From the NCBI GenBank assembly GCA_003228495.1, contig QIDY01000245.1, positions 1 through 16,668 on the forward strand: a stretch of DNA of 16,668 nucleotides, written 5' to 3'. Source of the stretch: Nitrospirota bacterium. Its GTDB lineage: Bacteria > Nitrospirota > Nitrospiria > Nitrospirales > UBA8639. Positions 1-7,659 of the stretch are shown here, one piece after another; positions within the stretch are counted from its first letter, which is position 1, and every line of letters begins with the position of its first letter. A model generated the notes under the pieces. The model saw nothing but the letters and a program-made list of their open reading frames with translations, searched no databases and was not told the DNA's origin. A program made the position numbers and the translations under genes.

Positions 1-356
1 ACCCGTGCCGTAATGAATTGAGTCGCAGTATCAGAGACGGAATAGAGGTCTTGCGGGGAATCTGATCGCTGAGCTTGATCAGCACCCGGCAATCGAAACT
101 GCATACGGATCTCTTCAGGATCCCTCACTTCTCCGCGCGTTTGGCCATACCCCCATTGAGGCGTTTGAACCGCCTGGAATGGAACGATAGCAATACTGGA
201 AATGGCTGAAGGATCAAATTGCGGAGCAGACTGGACATGGACTTTCGACGGGACGCATCCTAATGTCACACTGCACCACCCAATAACACCGAACATCACA
301 CATATAGCCTGACGTCCCTGCCACCATCTCTTGCCAAGGCTCAAGGCATTGCTCAT
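1..356 (-). CDS. Putative envelope lipoprotein, partial (C-terminus beyond window)
   Basis: An open frame of 118 codons runs from an ATG at 356-354 to the left edge without a stop. The first 33 residues have a positively charged start (GKRWWQGRQ) and a hydrophobic stretch ending in VTLGC, so Cys34 is a likely lipidation site, although T-L-G before the Cys is not a textbook lipobox. After a short linker comes SSIAIVPF (residues 53-60), a beta-strand pattern seen at the start of the periplasmic domains of CsgG, TolB or GNA1162-like lipoproteins; this resemblance is an inference. The ATG overlaps the hisH stop as ATGA, with GGTGAG nine to ten bases upstream inside hisH, so translation is probably coupled to hisH. 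Function unknown. An alternative start is Met21. Confidence 0.7.
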   Translation of the reverse strand, partial: MSNALSLGKRWWQGRQAICVMFGVIGWCSVTLGCVPSKVHVQSAPQFDPSAISSIAIVPFQAVQTPQWGYGQTRGEVRDPEEIRMQFRLPGADQAQRSDSPQDLYSVSDTATQFITAR

Positions 357-973
357 TGCCACTCACCAAAATTTTTCAAGACGTGTAACCCGACGGTCTG
401 ACTTTTTTCAGGGTGAAATTGTGTCGCAAAAATATTGTCTTTCCACACACTGCTGGCAAAGGAGACCCCATAGTCCGTTTGAGTGCTGACCAACGCCTGA
501 TCTGCAGGTTCTACATAATACGAATGCACAAAATAGACATAGGAATCAGAATCGACCCCCTGTAAGGGTGGAGCCGGCTTCTCTATGTGAATAGTATTCC
601 AGCCCATATGGGGAATTTTATAGGATGATCCTCTACCATCAGGAAGGGGAATCGCTTTGACTTTTCCTGGCAATAGCCCTAAGCCCTTATGGCATCCAAA
701 TTCTTCACTTTCGGCAAACAAGAGTTGAAAGCCAATACAAATACCCAAAAAGGGTTTACCCGCTTGAATAGCCCGGTGAATCGGATCCACGAGCCCATAG
801 CGAGTTACGTTAGCCATACAATCGCCAAAAGCCCCAACGCCCGGCAATACGACATGACTAGCCCGATCAATAACCGCGAGCTCACGCGTCACGACCGCAT
901 CATGGCCAACCCGCTCAAAACCCTTCTGAACGCTGTGGAGGTTGCCCATTCCATAATCAATGATCGCAATCAT
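353..973 (-). CDS. hisH: Imidazole glycerol phosphate synthase, glutaminase subunit HisH
   Basis: HisH releases ammonia from glutamine and passes it to HisF, which makes imidazole glycerol phosphate and AICAR in histidine synthesis (cytoplasm). The 206-residue product is normal in length and is a class I glutamine amidotransferase: it starts IIDYGMGNLHSV, has the oxyanion region LPGVGAFGD near residues 43-51, the nucleophile Cys79 in GICIGFQLLF, and His187/Glu189 in ATQFHPEKS, completing the triad. The motif around Cys79 reads GICIGF where GICLGM is usual, a conservative change. The gene follows hisB after 47 bases. Its partner hisF is not in the window and would be expected beyond the left edge or elsewhere. 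The stop overlaps the next gene by 4 bases. Confidence 0.97.
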   Translation of the reverse strand: MIAIIDYGMGNLHSVQKGFERVGHDAVVTRELAVIDRASHVVLPGVGAFGDCMANVTRYGLVDPIHRAIQAGKPFLGICIGFQLLFAESEEFGCHKGLGLLPGKVKAIPLPDGRGSSYKIPHMGWNTIHIEKPAPPLQGVDSDSYVYFVHSYYVEPADQALVSTQTDYGVSFASSVWKDNIFATQFHPEKSQTVGLHVLKNFGEWQ

Positions 974-1007
974 AATGTTTCCAACTTATTCCGCTTCTTT
1001 TGAAATT

Positions 1008-1019
1008 TTGTGATCACAA
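1008..1019. promoter_or_regulatory. 12-bp perfect palindrome between hisB and hisH
   Basis: TTGTGATCACAA lies directly after the hisB stop codon and about 35 bases upstream of hisH. It reads the same on both strands. With no loop it is a poor RNA hairpin, so if functional it is more likely a protein-binding site. It is not a CRP site, which needs a 6-base spacer between TGTGA and TCACA. No promoter is obvious next to it; chance occurrence is possible. Confidence 0.25.
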
Positions 1020-1020
1020 T

Positions 1021-1623
1021 TTACAACAAACCTTTGGTGGATAATACACCTGCAATCCGATCCTCCCGTCTTACAGCTTGATCCAAGGCCTTCGCTAAGG
1101 CTTTAAAAATGGCCTCCATGATATGGTGGGGATTCCGCCCATACATAACATTCACATGAAGATTCAGCCCACCTTGACTCACCAATGCCTGAAAAAAATC
1201 TTCAAACAATCCTAAATCGAATGATTTAATATATCGTGTCGGCAAAGACACGTTATAGACCAGATAGGGCCGGCCGCTCAAATCAACGGTCACCTGCGCC
1301 AGGGTTTCATCCAACGGGACCGAAGCAAAACCAAACCGTGCAATACCTTCCTTCGTCCCCAGCGCCTGATTCAGTACCTTGCCCATGACAATACCAATGT
1401 CTTCGATCGTATGATGATCATCAATCTCGATATCGCCCTTGGCTTCAACCAATAGATCGAAAAATCCATGCTTACCCAAGAGATTCAACATATGATCCAA
1501 AAAAGGAATCGAGGTTTGAATCTGATTCTTTCCCGTTCCATCCAATACCCATTGCACACGAATAGAGGTTTCAGCAGTTGTTCGTTCTTGTGTCGCGGAT
1601 CTGGGAACAGATTGTTGGCTCAT
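1021..1623 (-). CDS. hisB: Imidazoleglycerol-phosphate dehydratase HisB
   Basis: HisB dehydrates imidazole glycerol phosphate to imidazole acetol phosphate, a manganese-dependent step of histidine synthesis. The product has 200 residues and is the single-function form: there is no histidinol phosphatase domain. Visible signatures are the first metal-binding repeat (FLDHMLNLLGKHG, then DDHHTIEDIG) and the second (GRNPHHIMEAIFKALAKAL near the C-terminus). The frame can also begin at an ATG at 1629, but GGAGAG is only 3 bases from that codon and 9 from the ATG at 1623. The 1623 ATG also overlaps the hisD stop as ATGA. I therefore prefer 1623 (MSQQSVPRS). The gene sits in the murA-his cluster. 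Confidence 0.96.
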   Translation of the reverse strand: MSQQSVPRSATQERTTAETSIRVQWVLDGTGKNQIQTSIPFLDHMLNLLGKHGFFDLLVEAKGDIEIDDHHTIEDIGIVMGKVLNQALGTKEGIARFGFASVPLDETLAQVTVDLSGRPYLVYNVSLPTRYIKSFDLGLFEDFFQALVSQGGLNLHVNVMYGRNPHHIMEAIFKALAKALDQAVRREDRIAGVLSTKGLL

Positions 1624-2903
1624 GTCCATCGGCTCTCCATGGATCGCCCGTGTGCGTCTAGCCCCTCTAACGTGGCCAGACGTACAACTGAGCGCTTGGC
1701 TTTGTGTAAGGCAGCCTGGGAATAGGCCACCACATTACTCCTCTTGATGTAATCATCCACACCTAAACTAGAAAAAAATCTGGCACTCCCTCCGGTCGGC
1801 AATACATGATTCGGGCCGGCAACATAATCGGCCACGGCTGGTGGCGTATAACGCCCCACGAATATAGCACCGGCATGACGGATACGAGGGAGATATGTGA
1901 ATGCGCTCGTCATATTTAATGAAAGATGTTCGGGGGCAATTTGATTGGCTAGGGCAAACGCCTCCTCTACGGTTCGTACGACAAACGCCATGGCATGCGC
2001 GTCAACCGAGCGTGAGGCAATCGCTTGACGCCCTAATTCAGCCAGTTGACGATTGACCTCTTTCACCGCGCGCTTAGCTAACGCCATAGACGTCGTCACC
2101 AGATAGACACGAGCCTCTTCATCATGCTCGGCTTCACAGAGAAGATCCGCCGCAACATGGCTTGGATTACTGGCCGAATCGGCTAAGACCAAAAGTTCAC
2201 TAGGACCAGCAATCATATCAATATCGACATAGCCATAGACAAGCCGTTTGGCTGTGGCCACGTATAGGTTCCCGGGACCGATGATTTTATCCACAGAGGA
2301 AATACTTGGAGTACCAAAGGCTAACGCTCCAATTGCTTGAGCCCCACCCACACGATATATTTCGTCAACCCCGGCAATATCGGCCGCGACGAGTAGCGAA
2401 GGATGAATTGAACCTGATGGCGTTGGCGTACACATGACAACACGACCAACTCCCGCAACTTTTGCGGGGATCGCGTTCATCAGCACCGATGAAGGATAGA
2501 CCGCTTTCCCGCCCGGAACGTAGACTCCCACCGCATCAAGGGGGGTAATCATTTGTCCAAGTTGAATCCCGTCCTTTCGATAGATCCACGTCGTGCGTCG
2601 TTGCCTCCGATGAAAAGTTCGAATGCGTCGAGCCGCATATTTGAGGGCTTTCGTATCAGACGTTGGAAGTGCTGTGTAGGCCTCGTAAATCTCTTGTCGA
2701 CCGACTCGTAATTGGTCTGGACGAATGCGAATCCCATCAAACCGATGCGTAAAGCGTTGAACAGCCTTGTCTCCCTCCCGACGAACGGTATCCAAAATAG
2801 CCCGCACCGATTGCTCCACCTTGGAATTTTGTTGGGTTGCTCGCTGACAAACAGCTTCTACCGCCTTTAAAAACCCGTGATCCTTCCAAGAAAGAATTTT
2901 CAC
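1620..2903 (-). CDS. hisD: Histidinol dehydrogenase HisD
   Basis: HisD oxidises L-histidinol to L-histidine in two NAD-dependent steps, the last reactions of the pathway. The 427-residue product matches the family length. Signatures in order are VYVPGGKAVYPSSVLM (nucleotide region), GPGNLYVATAKRLVYG, AGPSELLVLAD, the zinc-region AEHDEEA, the catalytic Glu-His in QIAPEHLSLN, and GPNHVLPTGGSARFFSSLGVDDY near the end. The start is a GTG (2903-2901) that overlaps the hisG stop as GTGA; GGGGAAAGG lies upstream inside hisG at a workable distance. The start context MKILSWKDHGF fits family N-termini. Its own stop overlaps hisB by 4 bases. Confidence 0.97.
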   Translation of the reverse strand: MKILSWKDHGFLKAVEAVCQRATQQNSKVEQSVRAILDTVRREGDKAVQRFTHRFDGIRIRPDQLRVGRQEIYEAYTALPTSDTKALKYAARRIRTFHRRQRRTTWIYRKDGIQLGQMITPLDAVGVYVPGGKAVYPSSVLMNAIPAKVAGVGRVVMCTPTPSGSIHPSLLVAADIAGVDEIYRVGGAQAIGALAFGTPSISSVDKIIGPGNLYVATAKRLVYGYVDIDMIAGPSELLVLADSASNPSHVAADLLCEAEHDEEARVYLVTTSMALAKRAVKEVNRQLAELGRQAIASRSVDAHAMAFVVRTVEEAFALANQIAPEHLSLNMTSAFTYLPRIRHAGAIFVGRYTPPAVADYVAGPNHVLPTGGSARFFSSLGVDDYIKRSNVVAYSQAALHKAKRSVVRLATLEGLDAHGRSMESRWT

Positions 2904-3577
2904 CGGCGCACGCCTTTCCCCGTCCCTTTTGGTGATTGGTTCGTCATTACCTGCTTTTTAATCCGGGTGAGCACCTCCGTCATTGTGGCATGTTTCATTT
3001 TCAAGCTGGCGCGATTCACGATCAAGCGCGCAGAAGACCAGGCGATGATTTCCTCTTCAACAAGATTATTGGCCTTGAGCGTTTTCCCAGTTTCAACCAA
3101 ATCCACAATCCGATCAGCCAATCCAACCAATGGCGCCAATTCGATCGATCCGTACAATTTTATCAGTTCAACGGGCAACCCTTGTTGGTTAAAATATCGT
3201 TCAGTGATATTAGGATATTTCGTGGCGATACGAAGTTTGGACGATAATCGCTGGATCGGTGTTTGGCCATTGGGTTTCGCCACCACTAATTTGCAGACCC
3301 CCAAGCCAAGATCCACAGGCTCATAAACGTCGGGGCTTTGCTCTAACAACACATCCTTCCCCACAACACCCAAATCAGCCGCCCCATACTCAACATAGAC
3401 CGGCACATCACTGGGTCGAACAATCAGGACCCGATGCCCATGCTCGGGATATTCTAAAATCAACCGACGATCATCCTCCTGGACATAATACCCGGAGTAC
3501 CCGGCTTGCCGGAACAACAATAGCGTCGGTGAAAGAAGTTTGCCTTTGGAAAGGGCAATCGTGATACCTTCACTCAT
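2900..3577 (-). CDS. hisG: ATP phosphoribosyltransferase, short form HisG
   Basis: HisG joins ATP and PRPP to make phosphoribosyl-ATP, the committed step of histidine synthesis. The 225-residue product shows TIALSKGKLL at the N-terminus, RPSDVPVYVEYGAADLGVVGKD (DVP and GAADLG phosphate/ligand region) and LVGLADRIVDLVETGKTLKANNL, the PRPP-binding region. It ends soon after the catalytic domain, so it lacks the ACT-like regulatory domain of the roughly 290-residue long form. Short HisG proteins normally work as a complex with HisZ, a HisRS-like regulatory subunit; no hisZ is in this window, so it must lie elsewhere if this enzyme is of the usual type. The ATG overlaps the murA stop as ATGA. Confidence 0.96.
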   Translation of the reverse strand: MSEGITIALSKGKLLSPTLLLFRQAGYSGYYVQEDDRRLILEYPEHGHRVLIVRPSDVPVYVEYGAADLGVVGKDVLLEQSPDVYEPVDLGLGVCKLVVAKPNGQTPIQRLSSKLRIATKYPNITERYFNQQGLPVELIKLYGSIELAPLVGLADRIVDLVETGKTLKANNLVEEEIIAWSSARLIVNRASLKMKHATMTEVLTRIKKQVMTNQSPKGTGKGVRR

Positions 3578-4833
3578 GCGACTTCTCGAATTCGTTGTAT
3601 CTGACCGCCCACTGCCCCCAATTTTTCTTCCAATCGCTCATACCCCCGGTCTAAATGATACACCCGTGAGATAGTGGTTTCTCCCTCAGCCGCCAAGCCC
3701 GCCAGAACCAGCCCAGCACTGGCGCGGAGGTCGGAGGCCATCACCGGTGCGCCCGTGAGTGCGGAAATGCCTTTTACGACAGCATGCGGCCCATCTACTT
3801 CAATGGAGGCCCCCATACGTTGTAGTTCAGGGACATGCAAAAACCGTCCTTCAAAAATCGTTTCAGTCATCACACTGGTTCCTTCAGCCACAGACATTAA
3901 AGCCATCATCTGTGCTTGCAAATCGGTCGGGAAACCCGGGTACGGTAACGTTTTCACTTCTACGGCTTGTAATGGTGCTGTGCGACGGACCCGTACGCCT
4001 TCAGCATGTTCTGCCAGCTTCACTCCCATTTCCTGTATTTTCGTAAACAAATTCCCCAAATGATCCGTCACGCAGCCTTTCACCGTCAGATCACCGCCGG
4101 TGATGGCCCCGGCCATCACAAATGTACCGGCTTCAACACGATCAGGCATCACCCAATGCTTAGCTCCCTGCAATTCAGAAACACCTTCTATGGTAATGGT
4201 GTCCGTCCCTGCACCTGAAATTTTGGCACCTCGTTTGACTAAGAACGCGCATAAATCGGCAATTTCCGGCTCCCGTGCAACATGATGCAAGCTTGTGGTG
4301 CCTTTCGCCAAACAGGCTGCCATAATTAGATTCTCGGTTCCTGTGACGGTGGGGAAATCCAGATCGATTCTAGCGCCCTTAAGACGACTGGCTTTCGCAT
4401 GAATATAGCCATGTTCGACACGCACTTCTGCACCCATCATGGCCAGCCCCTTCAAGTGAAGATTCACGGGCCTTGTTCCGATCGCACAGCCACCTGGTAA
4501 CGAGACTTTGGCTTCGCCCAGCCGAGTTAACAATGGGCCCAGCGCCAGAATAGAAGCGCGCATGGTTTTGACTAAATCATACGGAGCCTCAATGGATTGG
4601 ACATTGCTGGCTTCCAACATCACCCGCTCACCCTCGGCCTGCACTTCTACTCCCAGCAGCGCCAAGAGTTTGGTCATCGTGATTACGTCTCGGACTTGAG
4701 GAACATGGTCGATGATGCATTCCCCTCCTCCTAATAATGATGCAGCCAAAATAGGCAGAGCGGCATTTTTGGCTCCGCCAACTTCGACGACCCCATGTAA
4801 GGGAGATCCACCGATGATTCGAATCTGATCCAT
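3574..4833 (-). CDS. murA: UDP-N-acetylglucosamine 1-carboxyvinyltransferase MurA
   Basis: MurA transfers enolpyruvate from PEP to UDP-GlcNAc, the first committed step of peptidoglycan synthesis and the target of fosfomycin. The 419-residue product is of standard length. Lys22-Asn23 in GGAKNAALPILAASLL, the catalytic Cys116 in LPGGCAIGTRPVNLHL (so predicted fosfomycin sensitive, unlike Asp-bearing forms), and the PYPGFPTDLQAQ loop carrying the catalytic Asp are all present. The ATG at 4833 has no strong ribosome binding site. murA heads the his cluster and overlaps hisG by 4 bases, so histidine genes may be translated in step with it. A 145-base gap separates it from prmC. Confidence 0.97.
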   Translation of the reverse strand: MDQIRIIGGSPLHGVVEVGGAKNAALPILAASLLGGGECIIDHVPQVRDVITMTKLLALLGVEVQAEGERVMLEASNVQSIEAPYDLVKTMRASILALGPLLTRLGEAKVSLPGGCAIGTRPVNLHLKGLAMMGAEVRVEHGYIHAKASRLKGARIDLDFPTVTGTENLIMAACLAKGTTSLHHVAREPEIADLCAFLVKRGAKISGAGTDTITIEGVSELQGAKHWVMPDRVEAGTFVMAGAITGGDLTVKGCVTDHLGNLFTKIQEMGVKLAEHAEGVRVRRTAPLQAVEVKTLPYPGFPTDLQAQMMALMSVAEGTSVMTETIFEGRFLHVPELQRMGASIEVDGPHAVVKGISALTGAPVMASDLRASAGLVLAGLAAEGETTISRVYHLDRGYERLEEKLGAVGGQIQRIREVA

Positions 4834-4867
4834 ACGTATGAATTTCTAGCGCAACTACTCAGGTGGA

Positions 4868-4952
4868 TAGGCTGAAGGCTTTTAGGGGCCAATCATGCCT
4901 CATCATCTCACACTTCGGGTATTATGAGTAATCGCCTTTAGTCTTCAGCCTA
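4868..4952. repeat. Inverted repeat in the prmC-murA gap
   Basis: TAGGCTGAAG at 4868-4877 is matched by its exact complement CTTCAGCCTA at 4943-4952, and pairing continues imperfectly inwards (CTTTTAGG against CCTTTAG). The loop is about 65 bases. It lies in the 145-base gap between prmC and murA, whose transcription is leftward. There is no U-run after the stem, so it is not a typical terminator. It may be a copy of a dispersed intergenic repeat or a leader structure for murA. No convincing promoter was seen in the gap. Confidence 0.5.
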
Positions 4953-4978
4953 AATACCGGAATAGTTACTTTCTGACT

Positions 4979-5893
4979 TTATAAACACCCAACTCGCTGA
5001 AGGTGAACCATCCGAGGGATACCTTGAAAATCAGGCTGAACGTTGACAACTTTCAAGAATTTTGAAGCAGTAATTTCCTGACACAGCCGATCAGCTTGTC
5101 CTATTCCAATTTCTACAAGCACCACGCCTTCAGGAGCTAAGAGGAATGGCGCTTCTTGCAACAAGCGCCGATACACATCCAACCCGTCCGGCCCTCCATC
5201 TAACGCCAGGCATGGCTCAAAATCTTTGACATCAGGAGAAAGACGATCCCATTCGTCATGGGAAATATACGGCAGGTTCGCAATAATGGCCGTCACTTTA
5301 CCTGCTAAGCCTCTGGATAACAAGGGGGCCAACAGATCTCCGGCCAGCCACAAAATTCGTGAGTGCAAGCCGTAACGTCTGGCATTCATTTTCGCAATCT
5401 GTAACGCAACCACCGACTGATCTGAGGCAATTACCATCGCACGTTTGAGGGTCTGCGCCATGCTGATCGCCAGACACCCCGAACCCGTTCCCACATCCAG
5501 AATAACCGGTTGAGGATGAGACCGAAGAAGGACAATCGCTTGTTTAACGAGCAGCTCCGACTCAGGTCTAGGAATGAGTACCCCTGGCTGCACCACTATG
5601 TCCAAGCCATAGAATTCTTGACGACCTAACACATATTGCAGCGGCTCTCGTGACGCTCGACGTTCAATCAGGGCAACAGCCTGATGGTACCGTTCCGGAT
5701 CTATGGAACCTTCAGGGTAGACATGAAGCCGTAATCTGTCGACTCCCAAGACCTCTTCTATAATCCACCAGGCTTCCTGCCTGGCATTGGCAATTCCGGC
5801 TTGGCTCAGTCTATCTACAGACTCACGATACAACTGGGAAGAGGAAAAGGACGACGGCATGACGGCCTTCAGCATAGCAGGGACCTGGGCCAT
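4979..5893 (-). CDS. prmC: Peptide chain release factor N5-glutamine methyltransferase PrmC
   Basis: PrmC uses S-adenosylmethionine to methylate the Gln of the GGQ motif of release factors; its substrate RF1 is encoded 36 bases upstream. The 304-residue product has the N-terminal helical domain (about 20-95), FYGLDIVVQPGVLIPRPESELLV (about 94-116), the SAM-binding motif ILDVGTGSGCLA (131-142), and NLPYIS at 206-211. The usual catalytic motif is NPPY; here the second residue is Leu (NLPY), a variant I believe occurs in other lineages too. The start is uncertain: ATG 5893 has a weak ribosome binding site, while the ATG at 5860 (MPSSFSSS) has GAAGG five bases upstream and would give 293 residues. 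Confidence 0.95.
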   Translation of the reverse strand: MAQVPAMLKAVMPSSFSSSQLYRESVDRLSQAGIANARQEAWWIIEEVLGVDRLRLHVYPEGSIDPERYHQAVALIERRASREPLQYVLGRQEFYGLDIVVQPGVLIPRPESELLVKQAIVLLRSHPQPVILDVGTGSGCLAISMAQTLKRAMVIASDQSVVALQIAKMNARRYGLHSRILWLAGDLLAPLLSRGLAGKVTAIIANLPYISHDEWDRLSPDVKDFEPCLALDGGPDGLDVYRRLLQEAPFLLAPEGVVLVEIGIGQADRLCQEITASKFLKVVNVQPDFQGIPRMVHLQRVGCL

Positions 5894-5929
5894 GAAAAGA
5901 AAACGATCCGCGATTTTTATTGAAAAGAG

Positions 5930-7009
5930 TTACTGAGCCCTTAGAGCAATGACCAAATCATCCAGATCGCCTTCCATCACTCGATCTAGCTTATGCAAGG
6001 TCAACCCGATACGATGATCCGTCACCCGATTTTGAGGAAAATTATACGTACGGATTTTTTCACTACGTTCCCCGGTACCGACTTGAGACCGACGCTGCTG
6101 GGCGATTGAGGCTTCTTGTTTTTCACGCTCGGTATCGCCAATACGCGTCCTCAGGGTTCGCATTGCTTTCGTACGATTCTTGAGTTGGGACCTCTCATCC
6201 TGACAGGTCACGACCACTCCGGTCGGAATATGGGTAATCCGAACAGCAGAATAGGTCGTGTTCACGCTCTGTCCGCCAGCTCCGGACGAACAATAGGTAT
6301 CAATCCGCAAATCTTTCGGATCAATCTTCACATCAACTTCTTCCACTTCCGGCATCACGGCGACCGTCGCAGTGGAGGTATGAATACGCCCATTGGCTTC
6401 GGTCGTCGGAACCCGCTGAACGCGATGGACGCCACTCTCATACTTAAAAAATCCGAAGGCCCCTTTCCCTTCAACTAATAGGATGGCTTCCTTGATCCCC
6501 CCTATCCCCGTTTCATGAGATTCGATCAGTTCTGAACGCAATCCTTTATCTTCAGCAAATTTGATATACATGCGCAGGAGATCACCCGCAAACAAGGCGG
6601 CTTCACTGCCTCCAGTTCCTGCACGAATTTCAATAAATGAATTTTTATTATTCCCTTCATCTTCCGGGCAAAGCAATTCAACAACCTGAGTTTCCAAGAC
6701 TTCACGACGAGACTCAAGGCATTCCAACTCCTCACTAGCCAGTCGGCGCATTTCAGCGTCTAATTGTTGATCCTCAGCCATCATCTGGGCTTGTGCAATC
6801 TCCTCAAGAACTTGCCGATGTTCTCCAAACATATGGGCAATCGGTTCCATCTCAGCCCGTTCTTTATGCAGCGAGACAAGGAGGGATGGTTGAGCCAGAA
6901 CAGCCGGATCGGTCAATTGATCATTAAGCGTGTCATAATTATTAGCGACGGCTTCCCATCGACTCAGGAGACCGCCATCTCGTAATTCTGCTTTGGTCAG
7001 ATTAGCCAT
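5930..7009 (-). CDS. prfA: Peptide chain release factor 1 (RF1)
   Basis: RF1 recognises UAA and UAG in the ribosomal A site and triggers release of the finished peptide. The 359-residue product has the N-terminal helical region, FIEIRAGTGGSEAALFAGDL (about 125-144), the tripeptide anticodon loop in VQRVPTTEANGRIHTS (PTT at 201-203, the PxT of RF1 and not the SPF of RF2), and the catalytic GGQ at 245-247 within SGAGGQSVNTT. It ends MEGDLDDLVIALRAQ as in the family. The ATG at 7009 has only a weak GGTG upstream. The gene is followed closely by prmC, which modifies its GGQ, and preceded by a 353-base gap after rpmE. Confidence 0.98.
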   Translation of the reverse strand: MANLTKAELRDGGLLSRWEAVANNYDTLNDQLTDPAVLAQPSLLVSLHKERAEMEPIAHMFGEHRQVLEEIAQAQMMAEDQQLDAEMRRLASEELECLESRREVLETQVVELLCPEDEGNNKNSFIEIRAGTGGSEAALFAGDLLRMYIKFAEDKGLRSELIESHETGIGGIKEAILLVEGKGAFGFFKYESGVHRVQRVPTTEANGRIHTSTATVAVMPEVEEVDVKIDPKDLRIDTYCSSGAGGQSVNTTYSAVRITHIPTGVVVTCQDERSQLKNRTKAMRTLRTRIGDTEREKQEASIAQQRRSQVGTGERSEKIRTYNFPQNRVTDHRIGLTLHKLDRVMEGDLDDLVIALRAQ

Positions 7010-7362
7010 GGATACACCAATTATTGAACGATGTTAGTTCCTACATTCTCAACACAAAAACAGCAGCTAGGAGCCTGCCAGAGATTAGACTGACCTACTG
7101 CGGTTGCGCCCGATTTGGCCAGATTTTCCGATCCTTTTCGTTCAATAGTCCCCACTATTCGCCCTAAACGATCAAAAAATCTGACTCAAACTCACAGAAC
7201 CTCGTAACGATCCCAAATCTCGGACAGGCATCTAGAGAACATATGGAACGGAATAAGGACCAAGGAAGGTCAAACCGCTTAAGGGTCCGTCAGGAAATAC
7301 CCGACTTGGGCGCATTCCATCGCTGAGTCATGAGGTAGGACAACGGAGAGCGGAAAACTCGA
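7010..7362. other. Intergenic stretch between rpmE and prfA
   Basis: No gene is well supported here. On the minus strand a GTG at 7155 opens a 44-codon frame ending at 7021, eleven bases before prfA; AGGG lies six bases upstream of the GTG, but I recognise no family, so it is not called as a gene. A weak stem (GCAG/CTGC) followed by TGTTTTTG lies near 7060-7080 on the minus strand and might attenuate transcription entering prfA. No tRNA cloverleaf or clear promoter was seen. Confidence 0.4.
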
Positions 7363-7584
7363 TTAGGCTTTTGCTTTCGTCTTGGCTGTTTTGGAATACT
7401 TTTTATTGAAACGTTCCACCCGACCTTCAGCATCGACAATTTTTTGCGTACCGGTAAAGAATGGGTGGCATTTAGAGCAAATATCGACTTTTAAATTTCC
7501 CACCGTAGTCCGTGTTTGATAGGTCATACCACAGGCACAACTCACGTTGGCAAATTCATATGTTGGATGGATGCCCTTTTTCAT
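7363..7584 (-). CDS. rpmE: 50S ribosomal protein L31, zinc-binding form
   Basis: L31 sits on the central protuberance of the large subunit and bridges to the 30S subunit. The 73-residue product begins MKKGIHPTYE and has the zinc ligands Cys16, Cys18, Cys36 and Cys39 (SCACG and CSKCHPFFTGTQK), marking it as the C+ (RpmE) type and not the zinc-free YkgM/RpmE2 type. It ends in a basic tail (NKKYSKTAKTKAKA). AGGAG is five bases before the ATG, a strong ribosome binding site as expected for a ribosomal protein. It lies 75 bases downstream of rho, probably on the same transcript. Confidence 0.98.
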   Translation of the reverse strand: MKKGIHPTYEFANVSCACGMTYQTRTTVGNLKVDICSKCHPFFTGTQKIVDAEGRVERFNKKYSKTAKTKAKA

Positions 7585-7659
7585 GTTCTCTCCTCGGCCA
7601 AACCTAACAGGTCTTTGGTCAAAATGATGATCATTTCGTTTATGATATCCTATTGTGAA

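Noticed and set aside
689..1003. 104-codon plus-strand frame over hisH
   Set aside because: Antisense to a clear HisH; composition is that of a shadow frame.
7021..7155. 44-codon minus-strand frame before prfA
   Set aside because: Interesting position but GTG start, no recognisable family and no second line of evidence, so listed as a finding and not as a gene.
7627..7645. AT-rich inverted repeat AAATG/CATTT between rho and rpmE as a terminator
   Set aside because: Stem is only 5 AT-rich pairs and no proper U-run follows; rho and rpmE are likely co-transcribed.
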